In this document: positions 56,761 through 64,000 of the stretch, piece after piece
How positions within the stretch are numbered: position 1 is the stretch's first letter
How the letters are laid out: each line of letters opens with the position of its first letter
Assembly (NCBI GenBank): GCA_003402345.1
Contig: QFXH01000001.1
Span: forward strand, 372,001-436,000
Source of the DNA: Candidatus Nitrotoga sp. MKT
GTDB lineage: Bacteria > Pseudomonadota > Gammaproteobacteria > Burkholderiales > Gallionellaceae
Direction: 5' to 3'
DNA: 64,000 bases
Position numbers and translations under genes: made by a program
The notes under the pieces: generated by a model
Told to the model about the DNA's origin: nothing
Databases searched by the model: none
What the model saw: only the letters and a program-made list of their open reading frames with translations

Positions 56761-57660
56761 CTACCCGCACAAAACTTGATGTAACGCTGCACCCAATTCA
56801 GTAAACTTAAATTGGTAGTCAGCACCTAATATCCGCCTGGGAATAACACGTTGACTGCCCAGTAGCAATTCAGACATTTCACCCAGCAATGGCTTAAGAA
56901 CCCATGCTGGTGCAGGTAGAAAAGCGGGGCGATGAAGGGTTTTTGCCAGTGTTTGGGTAAATACTTGGTTAGTAACTGGGTTAGGTGCAGTTAGGTTAAA
57001 TGGGCCATCAAGCTCAGTGCTATTAAGTAATGCCAAGCAAATGGCCACATGGTCGTCAATATGAATCCAGGACATCCATTGTTTGCCACTACCCAGTCGC
57101 CCACCCAACCCTAATTTGAACGGCAGTATCATCGGTTGTAAGAAACCGCCATTTTTGCCAATAACCAGGCCTGTGCGTAATTGGCATACTCGAACACCAT
57201 GCTCCTTGGCTTTTTCTGCCTCGTGTTCCCATTCGACACAAAGCTGGCGGCCAAAATCATCTTGGCCAGGTGATGTTTCATCAAGTACTGTATCGCCCTG
57301 GTTACCATAGAAGCCAATTGCTGAGCCACTCAAGAAAACTTCAGGCTTAGTTTGTGCACGCGCAATAAATTTCACCAGATCCTGAGTAATATCAATGCGG
57401 CTATGTAAAAGGACTAGCTTTCGTTCATCCGTCCAACGTTTACCAAAAATCGGTGCGCCGGCAAGATTGATAATGGCTTCAAAATAATCAGACTCAGATA
57501 GTGTCTTTAAGCAATTGAGTGGCGCAACTTGATCGCCAAGGATGGCAGTGACTTTATCAGAGTGGCGGCTATAAACCGTTAATGTGTGACCCGCTGCAAG
57601 TAATGCTGGGCATAATGTTTGGCCAATAAACCCAGTTCCGCCAGTTATCAGTATTTTCAT
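56761..57660 (-). CDS. TIGR01777-family NAD(P)-binding epimerase-like protein
   Basis: The product has 299 residues. The Rossmann motif ITGGTGFIGQTLCPALLAAGH opens the protein, followed by INLAGAPIFGKRWTDERK, SGSAIGFYGNQGD and the C-terminal DUF1731 (LLGEMSELLLGSQRVIPRRIL). This family (E. coli YfcH, plant SULA-like) has no firmly known substrate. It lies 84 bp from the IS end on the opposite strand. Confidence 0.93.
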   Translation of the reverse strand: MKILITGGTGFIGQTLCPALLAAGHTLTVYSRHSDKVTAILGDQVAPLNCLKTLSESDYFEAIINLAGAPIFGKRWTDERKLVLLHSRIDITQDLVKFIARAQTKPEVFLSGSAIGFYGNQGDTVLDETSPGQDDFGRQLCVEWEHEAEKAKEHGVRVCQLRTGLVIGKNGGFLQPMILPFKLGLGGRLGSGKQWMSWIHIDDHVAICLALLNSTELDGPFNLTAPNPVTNQVFTQTLAKTLHRPAFLPAPAWVLKPLLGEMSELLLGSQRVIPRRILGADYQFKFTELGAALHQVLCG

Positions 57661-57714
57661 GGACTAGCTCCTTATCAATCATAAAGCGCAGTGTAACTGG
57701 GGTTAGCTCACTCT

Positions 57715-57845
57715 GTGCCAGGACTAATAGCGCGCAGGCACAATCCAGCTCTTCGGGCATTTGGAGATAGGCTGAGTAGTACAGGGCTGGTACCTAAGGC
57801 GGTGGCGGGAGCAGTGATGCGCAAACTGGCGCATCTTAATTTACG
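57715..57845 (+). pseudogene. IS110-family transposase C-terminal remnant
   Basis: The plus-strand frame gives ARRHNPALRAFGDRLSSTGL and VPKAVAGAVMRKLAHL. This matches the C-terminal end of IS110/IS116/IS902 transposases (NPxLRAFxxRL, then GKPxKxAxxAVMRKLL). There is no start and the frame decays after it. It is a different subgroup from the intact element at 55.5-56.7 kb. Confidence 0.65.
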
Positions 57846-57891
57846 GGGTGATCAAATCGGGACAGCCGTTCGATGTCAGTTTTGCAGGCCG

Positions 57892-57912
57892 CCATCTTGA
57901 CTTTCAAGATGG
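57892..57912. terminator. Hairpin between the IS110 remnant and the next gene
   Basis: CCATCTTG and CAAGATGG pair around ACTTT, with GGCC arms further out. It lies just past the stop of the leftward gene at 57925, a good position for its terminator, but no long T-run is present. Confidence 0.45.
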
Positions 57913-57924
57913 TATCTGGCCTCG

Positions 57925-58887
57925 TTAGCCACCACGACCACTCCTTCCATCGAGAATTTCCCCCGGTTTAAATCGCTCACAGTAGACTTCAATTCCAAGT
58001 TTCATTAACAAAGCGGTGGCGGGCACTGCCACGGCCTTGGCTGTGAACCCAAGGTCTAAGAGAGCAGTAGTAACGACCATAGCGTAATACTTTTTGCTTA
58101 ATACGTGTGCCATTCCGTTCGTGTACCAGGCTTTGTAAATTTCACTCTGCGGGTCGCACAAGGCTTTCCATATGACGAGCTTCAATGACGCGAAGAAACT
58201 GCGGCCTTGCTCCACTTTTTTTTCAAGTACCGCTGGCGCTGGAAGGTAAAGAACCTCTTTCATCGTAAGCTGCTTCCTGGCCGCACGATCTACACGATAG
58301 ACCACCTCAATGACTTCTCTGGGAATGGCCGATGCAATTTGTGTGTAAAGCTCGTCGTCGGACATTGACTTCACGGCTTCAATCGCTGCGGAATCAATAT
58401 CGTCAACGTTCAGCGACTCGTGAGCGAAATTGCGAACGGATGATATATAGCTCTCGAGTTGATACCGGGATGCAACGCTCTCAATGAAATGACGTCGACG
58501 TTCGACATCCTTAATTGCTTTCCCCTCTAACACCCCTGTAATTAAGGGTTCCGCCTCTGCAACCTTCTGTTGACGCAAAAGGCACACGACGAGTAATGCG
58601 GTAGCCTCAAGGTGCACACGAGTGTTTTTTTCAGTCTTTGAACGTACACCCCGAAATCCAAGTTCCGCCGTATTAAGCTCCCCAGCATTTAGGGCTGCCT
58701 CAAATAACCAGTTCTTTGATCTCATGAGACGAGTTTCATGACCCGTTGCACGGAGCAGTGCTTGAATGTCAGTAGCAAATCCTTTGGCGCGTCGGTAGTC
58801 GGCGGCATAGACGGCTGCCTTCAGTGCGGGTTCCAGAATGGCCAGTCGGTCTTTTTGCGCTTGAGTTAGAGGTGGATGAGCTGGCAT
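57925..58887 (-). CDS. Unrecognised helical protein with hydrophobic C-terminus
   Basis: The product has 320 residues. The N-terminal two thirds are helical and TPR-like in spacing (NWLFEAALNAGELNTAELGFRG, ALLVVCLLRQQKVAEAEPLI). The C-terminal third has a pattern I have seen in uncharacterised, patchily distributed proteins: ALCDPQSEIYKAWYTNGMAHV, SKKYYAMVVTTALLDLGF and a hydrophobic segment AVAVPATALLMKLGIEVYC. A membrane-perturbing or effector role is possible but unproven. It is a lone gene with its own putative terminator. Confidence 0.6.
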   Translation of the reverse strand: MPAHPPLTQAQKDRLAILEPALKAAVYAADYRRAKGFATDIQALLRATGHETRLMRSKNWLFEAALNAGELNTAELGFRGVRSKTEKNTRVHLEATALLVVCLLRQQKVAEAEPLITGVLEGKAIKDVERRRHFIESVASRYQLESYISSVRNFAHESLNVDDIDSAAIEAVKSMSDDELYTQIASAIPREVIEVVYRVDRAARKQLTMKEVLYLPAPAVLEKKVEQGRSFFASLKLVIWKALCDPQSEIYKAWYTNGMAHVLSKKYYAMVVTTALLDLGFTAKAVAVPATALLMKLGIEVYCERFKPGEILDGRSGRGG

Positions 58888-59131
58888 CTCGTAGTGGTGG
58901 CTAATCCGCTAATTAGTAAGAAAGTAATAAGAAAGGGGCAAGTCTTGACATGACACTTTTATTTTTAATGGCATAGCCCGATGCCGTCTGTAACGGCAAA
59001 CATTTTTCAGGTAATCGACTTCTCGCGCAAGATCAATCTTATTACGTCGTCAAAAGTATCAATGGAGCTAAATCTGGCATATATGATACGAATCACCTGT
59101 ATCGTTTAATCCATTCACAACGTGTTTACGA

Positions 59132-60046
59132 TTATATGTTCTCAATGCTATAGGTTACATGCAACGAGTGAGTTGCCCCCGCTGCGACTTTAACGACGTT
59201 CTCCGCCGCATTCGCGCTTTCCACACACACCATGCCGCGATAGCCCGTGTCGCTGCCAAAATCGCCCATTTTCGCGGCTTTTTCTACCCACGGGTTCCAC
59301 ACGACCGTGGAAAGACTGCCCCGCTTGGCAATACGAATGCAGCGCTTATGGCCGTTGTCATCAATCAAACAGTCTGAGTCGGTATTCACATAGAGGCGGT
59401 CTACTTCTGCGGCTATCGTGATTGCGCCGTCTTGTGTTCTGCGTTGCCAATCACCCACTTTGTCAAGATAAGTACAGCCTTCCAAACCGGTGATGCGAAT
59501 TTTATCCACATCGCTGATAACGAAGTAAGTATGCAACGCTTCGCTAATTTCAAACATTGCTTGGCCGGTATTTTCGGTGACAAGTTCCACGGTCATTTCC
59601 TTGCCGATAGTAACGATATTCCGCACCCGACAGGCATGCGGCCATTGCGCAGCAGGAATCGAGCTCTGTGGCAATTCAAAGGTAACGCGCGTGCTGCCAT
59701 CTGATAATGCTTCGCTGGCCACAACTTGCCAGGGGACGGTACGGGCAAACCCATGGGCTGGAAAGGTGCTGTCGGTTGCATGGGCACCGAACCACGGCCA
59801 ACAAATTGGCACACCGCCACGAATGGATTTACCGAGTACCAATTTGGCAGCAGGGCTAAGCCAAATGACCGGTTTTTCGCCCACAGGCTCAAAGGTCATG
59901 ACATGCGCACCCTGTAATGCAATGGTGGACTGTGCTTGTTTGTTGGCAATGCGCGCAATAATCAAACCGCCCACGTCCTCAGTAAACTCAAGTTGTCCAG
60001 GAATGGCGAATTTTTGGTTAAGCGTGGTTACATCTGACTGGCTCAT
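59132..60046 (-). CDS. D-hexose-6-phosphate mutarotase (YeaD-like)
   Basis: An aldose-1-epimerase-fold enzyme, 304 residues: SPAAKLVLGKSIRGGVPICWPWFG, AHGFARTVPWQVV (conserved His), EALHTYFVISDV (second His) and WNPWVEKAAKMGDFGSDTGYRGMVCVESAN with the catalytic Glu. It interconverts alpha and beta anomers of hexose-6-phosphates. It is a monocistronic gene. Confidence 0.93.
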   Translation of the reverse strand: MSQSDVTTLNQKFAIPGQLEFTEDVGGLIIARIANKQAQSTIALQGAHVMTFEPVGEKPVIWLSPAAKLVLGKSIRGGVPICWPWFGAHATDSTFPAHGFARTVPWQVVASEALSDGSTRVTFELPQSSIPAAQWPHACRVRNIVTIGKEMTVELVTENTGQAMFEISEALHTYFVISDVDKIRITGLEGCTYLDKVGDWQRRTQDGAITIAAEVDRLYVNTDSDCLIDDNGHKRCIRIAKRGSLSTVVWNPWVEKAAKMGDFGSDTGYRGMVCVESANAAENVVKVAAGATHSLHVTYSIENI

Positions 60047-60552
60047 TTTTTAATCCTTGAAGTATCGTTCCACGTTAAATTAAATTTGTTTACTGTTAGT
60101 CAATCCACAGTTCGGGCACATATCTCAGCAATGTATTTCGTATCCCATGACGCTAGTTTAAACACCCATTGTGCCCGGATCATTTCACTAGTAAGTTTAG
60201 AAAATACTGGTCACACTAAAAACAATTTTGATCGTCCAAGTTTCCATGTTGAAATTTGATATGGCCGAGTGATTTTGATGCCCACAAATAATTTATTCAA
60301 AGTTAAATGCGGGGAAAACCAATTACTTTATCTACGGTACATCATACAATAATTATCCGATATGAATTACGCACCTATCCACGCCAAGCGGTATGGTTGC
60401 CTAACGCTTAACATCGGATGTATCTGTGGGCTGAACCTGATAAAAATACGTTTGGCAAATTTGCCAAGTAGCTAAAACTATATTGTAATTGCATCTTCGC
60501 CCCTTTATCTCAAGTAGCAAAATTCTGCCGCACATCAACCAAGGAGATCAAA
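60047..60552. other. 506-bp divergent intergenic region
   Basis: It separates the leftward mutarotase and rightward metacaspase genes and should hold both promoters. The main structure is a perfect 16-bp palindrome at 60452-60467 (listed separately). No ORF or RNA gene is supported. Confidence 0.4.
60452..60467. promoter_or_regulatory. Perfect 16-bp palindrome upstream of the metacaspase
   Basis: TTGGCAAATTTGCCAA is a perfect dyad 85 bp before the metacaspase start, in promoter range. It may be an operator; no regulator gene is adjacent. Confidence 0.5.
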
Positions 60553-61467
60553 ATGGAAAAGAAAGCCAAATTACCCACAACCAAAGCCAAGGCAATGTCG
60601 TTGCACATTGGCCTGAATGCTGTGAACCCTAGCGAATATGGTGGCTGGAGCGGCGAGCTAAGCGCCTGCGAATTTGATGCCAAGGACATGGCGGCGATTG
60701 CTAAGTCGCGTGGCATGAAATCCACCGTATTACTGACCAAAAAGGGCACCCGCGCCAATATGCTGGCCGCCCTTCGTAGTGCCGCCAAGCAATTGGCAGC
60801 CGGTGACTTGTTCTTCCTTACCTATTCTGGACATGGCGGCCAAGTACCCGATATCACTGGGGAAGAAGATGACAAAAAAGACGAGACTTGGTGCCTCTAT
60901 GACGGCCAACTCATCGACGACGAGCTGTATTTCGAATTAAGCCAATTCGCAGCGGGGGTTCGTGTGCTTGTGCTCTCCGACAGTTGCCATAGCGGCACCG
61001 TAACACGTGCTGCACCACCTCAGCCCGGCACGGCCTGGCCACCGACTGGGCGCTCAAAGATGATGCCACTTGCCGTGGGTATGCGTACCTACCGCGAACA
61101 CCAAGCATTTTATGACAAGCTGCAACAAGACTTGGCTAAAGCCACCGGTAAAGCTTCTCTATCGGATCCAGACAGTGTGCTTGCCCAACTGGCCGTGAGT
61201 CCGCGGCTAACTGCAATCGCGAAAAAATTCAAACCGGCGGTCATTCTAATCTCCGGCTGCCAAGACAACCAGACATCCATGGATGGCGAACACAACGGCG
61301 CATTTACTGAGCAACTGTTAAAAGTGTGGAATAACGGCTCCTACAGCGGCAATTATGCCAAGTTCCATGCTGCCATTAAAACCCTTTTGCCTGCCGACCA
61401 AACGCCCAACCTATTTACGCTGGGTGCGGCGGCGCGCTTTCTGACACAGCAGCCCTTTAGTATTTGA
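60553..61467 (+). CDS. Caspase-family (metacaspase-like, C14) peptidase
   Basis: The product has 304 residues with a caspase fold: [44 protein letters not shown] with catalytic His94, [16 protein letters not shown], and [11 protein letters not shown] with catalytic Cys145. The C-terminal part contains [26 protein letters not shown]. No signal peptide or partner domain is present, so it is a single-domain cytosolic enzyme. Arg/Lys specificity is typical of metacaspases. AAGGAGATC lies before the ATG. Confidence 0.93.
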   Translation: MEKKAKLPTTKAKAMSLHIGLNAVNPSEYGGWSGELSACEFDAKDMAAIAKSRGMKSTVLLTKKGTRANMLAALRSAAKQLAAGDLFFLTYSGHGGQVPDITGEEDDKKDETWCLYDGQLIDDELYFELSQFAAGVRVLVLSDSCHSGTVTRAAPPQPGTAWPPTGRSKMMPLAVGMRTYREHQAFYDKLQQDLAKATGKASLSDPDSVLAQLAVSPRLTAIAKKFKPAVILISGCQDNQTSMDGEHNGAFTEQLLKVWNNGSYSGNYAKFHAAIKTLLPADQTPNLFTLGAAARFLTQQPFSI

Positions 61468-61695
61468 GAAGACGCTCGGTGTTGTTTGCGGTAGGCGAAC
61501 AATGGCCACCACATCAAGATAGTATGGTGCTAATTGCCCAGCAATTCATGAACATCAATCATGGCAGGGCAATTTTCCATAAAAATTTATATAGGATACG
61601 CAATGGCAAGGGGAAACGGGACGTAAAACTTACTGCGGTGATCGATCATAATTATCCAGCAGTTACTGACATTTCCGCTAAATAATGGCTACCTG

Positions 61696-62440
<745 letters not shown>

Positions 62441-62444
<4 letters not shown>

Positions 62445-62989
62445 GCTGTTAACGTATTTTCGCGGCTCAATAATTGATAATGCACAGCGCCCGCTTTAGC
62501 GCGTCTCACTACCTGCCAATCCTTGTCAGGTTCAAATACCGCACCGCTTTCAACATACACCAACCCGTCTTGCGTTAGCTTGTCAGCAAGCAGGGGAAGC
62601 AATGTTGGCAGATAGTCACTCTGAAACGGGGGGTCAAGAAAAATGACATCAAATAGCCCATTTTTTTGGCGCGCGAATTCTAACCCATCTTCACAACGCA
62701 GGAATACATTAGAGCAGGCTAATTTTATGAGGCTCTCTTGCAAGGCGCGAAAGACCGTACGATTACGCTCAACCATTACTACTTCTGCCGCACCGCGCGA
62801 TGCCGCTTCCAATCCTAATATCCCACTGCCAGCGAACAAATCAAGACAGCGCCTGCCGTTAAGATTCTGTCCCAGCCAGTTGAACAAAGTCTCGCGCACG
62901 CGATCCGGTGTGGGGCGCAGGCCTTCCGCGTCTGGAAACCCAACCCAACGACTACGATGGGTGCCACCGATGATGCGTACCCGATTTAT
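62441..62989 (-). CDS. rsmD: 16S rRNA (guanine966-N2)-methyltransferase, non-canonical start
   Basis: It methylates G966 of 16S rRNA. The product has 182 residues if read from 62989. The SAM motif [19 protein letters not shown] and the catalytic FLDPPFQ are intact. The conserved N-terminus [19 protein letters not shown] and [13 protein letters not shown] is encoded in frame, but the only codon at the expected start is ATA, with an ideal GAGGGAG 7 bp upstream. The first standard start is a GTG at 62899, which would delete thirty conserved residues. The ATA overlaps the M16 stop codon. Confidence 0.85.
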
Positions 62990-64000
62990 TGCACGGCTCC
63001 CTCGTTACTTGGCTTTTGGGTCTCCGGAGCACCGACTATCACAGTAGCCATCGCATCTGGATTCACCCGCCGTTTATAGGCTGCGCGGATTTGCTCGATG
63101 GTGACTCTATCAACATTTCCGACAAAATCATCTAGATAGGTCAAAGGTAACTCATAAAATCCGATGACACTCAAATAATCAACTATTTTTTTGTTGCTAT
63201 CGATACGCAACGGAAAGCCACCAATGATATTTTGCTTGGATGCTTGTAATTCCTTTTTCGTCACGCCTTTATCAATAAATTCGCGTAGCGTAGCGCGCAC
63301 CAGTTGCAGCGCTTCATCGGCTTGATTCTTTTTGGTTTGCAGCCCGATCTGATACGCGCCTGGCAGCTTCATCGGTATAAAATAACTATACACACTATAG
63401 GCAAGACCGCGCTTCTCGCGGATTTCATGCATCAGGCGGGATATAAATCCTCCTCCTCCAAGAATGTGGTTGCCCACATAAAGGGCAAAATAGTCTGGGT
63501 CTTTGCGTGCCAAACCAGGTGCACCCATCAAAATATGGCTCTGCGTAGCCGGATGTATTATGCGCTGCTCATTCGCTTTAATTTGCATAATCACCGGCGC
63601 AACCTGCGCCGTTTCAACGCCTTGTGGTAATTGCGCGGTAAGATTTTGCGCGATCGCTTCAGCTTCGGCGCGCGTTACATCGCCCATAATGGCAACCACG
63701 GCAGTTTTAGCCAAATAATGGGTACGATAAAATGCTTCAATGTCGGTGCGCTGAATATTTTCTACGGTAGCGACTTCACCCGCCGACGGTAAACCATAAG
63801 GATGGGTACCAAATACGGCCTTGCCAAAGGCTTTTTCGGCGATCCTTTCCGGCTTGGTTTCGTCTTCTTTTAAACCAGCGATCAAGCGTATTTTTTCTCG
63901 CGCCAACACATCTTCTTTAAACAACGGATGTTGCAGCACGCGCGCCAGAATATCCAGCGCCTGAACGCGTTCCGCAGTGCTGCTTAATGTGCGCAAACTT
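62986..64000 (-). CDS. M16-family (pitrilysin-like) peptidase, partial at window edge
   Basis: The visible 336 residues are the C-terminal part of an M16 subunit. They include VLAREKIRLIAGLKEDETKPE, FGTHPYGLPSAGEVATVENIQ, the R/Y substrate-site pattern IMHEIREKRGLAYSVYSYF and the terminal RAAYKRRVNPDAMATVIVGA. The N-terminal region with any HxxEH zinc motif lies beyond 64000, so I cannot tell the catalytic from the non-catalytic partner; the RxLAYSVYSYF part is usual in the second, metal-free partner. The stop overlaps the rsmD start. Confidence 0.92.
   Translation of the reverse strand, partial: SLRTLSSTAERVQALDILARVLQHPLFKEDVLAREKIRLIAGLKEDETKPERIAEKAFGKAVFGTHPYGLPSAGEVATVENIQRTDIEAFYRTHYLAKTAVVAIMGDVTRAEAEAIAQNLTAQLPQGVETAQVAPVIMQIKANEQRIIHPATQSHILMGAPGLARKDPDYFALYVGNHILGGGGFISRLMHEIREKRGLAYSVYSYFIPMKLPGAYQIGLQTKKNQADEALQLVRATLREFIDKGVTKKELQASKQNIIGGFPLRIDSNKKIVDYLSVIGFYELPLTYLDDFVGNVDRVTIEQIRAAYKRRVNPDAMATVIVGAPETQKPSNEGAVQ

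Overview
The window looks like chromosomal DNA of a betaproteobacterium, most likely a Nitrosomonadales/Gallionellaceae-type lineage (Gallionella, Sideroxydans, Ferriphaselus or Nitrotoga relatives). The basis is the gene order tpiA-secG-tRNA-Leu-nuoA..N, which I know from betaproteobacteria, the style of the housekeeping proteins, and the abundance of small intergenic repeats. The genus is an inference; no rRNA or marker search was possible.

Left edge (1-2.75 kb): a decayed accessory strip. It holds an internally deleted IS4-type insertion that still has its inverted ends and a perfect 9-bp target duplication, a frameshifted hypothetical gene, and the tail of an IS5-type transposase. Respiratory block (2.76-19.1 kb, minus strand): all fourteen genes of complex I, nuoA to nuoN, preceded by tRNA-Leu(GAG), secG and tpiA. 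Several nuo genes overlap by 4-10 bp. Other junctions are unusually open (about 100-170 bp), and one contains a small MITE-like repeat whose end seems to supply the nuoE Shine-Dalgarno sequence.

Mixed core and accessory region (19.7-34.4 kb): a UPF0114 membrane protein, thiopurine methyltransferase, a GNAT-like N-terminal fragment, an exopolyphosphatase-family protein, a Lys/Ala-rich DNA-binding-like protein, tRNA uridine hydroxylase TrhO, a Sel1-repeat protein, RadA, a secreted lysyl-endopeptidase-like protease, a putative structured small RNA with GGA-containing hairpin loops, a monooxygenase-fold protein, glyoxalase I and Tex.

Accessory island (34.5-46.1 kb): a zinc-ribbon/HEPN-like protein; a REP-associated transposase (RAYT) with its REP palindromes; then a compact sulfide:quinone-oxidoreductase-like cassette (DUF4242, small ferredoxin, SQR, DUF1641) with its own TetR regulator. 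The cassette sits between the intact RAYT and a second, decayed RAYT/REP copy in direct orientation. An NTF2-like protein, a second Sel1 protein, an outer-membrane beta-barrel and a heme-motif PAS-GGDEF-EAL signalling protein follow.

Envelope block (46.1-51.7 kb): a YbbP-YbbA transporter divergent from tesA with overlapping start codons, sppA and a HAD phosphatase, with a 141-bp MITE. Right accessory strip (51.9-61.5 kb): a tRNA-His 3' fragment resembling an attachment scar, a membrane protein coupled to a tiny poly-proline protein, RAYT and IS110 remnants, an intact IS110-family element sitting inside an interspersed repeat, an amidinotransferase-fold enzyme, a TIGR01777 epimerase, an unrecognised membrane-tailed protein, a hexose-phosphate mutarotase and a metacaspase. 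Right edge (61.7-64 kb): the core run M16 peptidase-rsmD-coaD-ferredoxin, in which rsmD appears to begin at a non-canonical AUA codon.

I found no CRISPR array, rRNA, integrase or replication origin.
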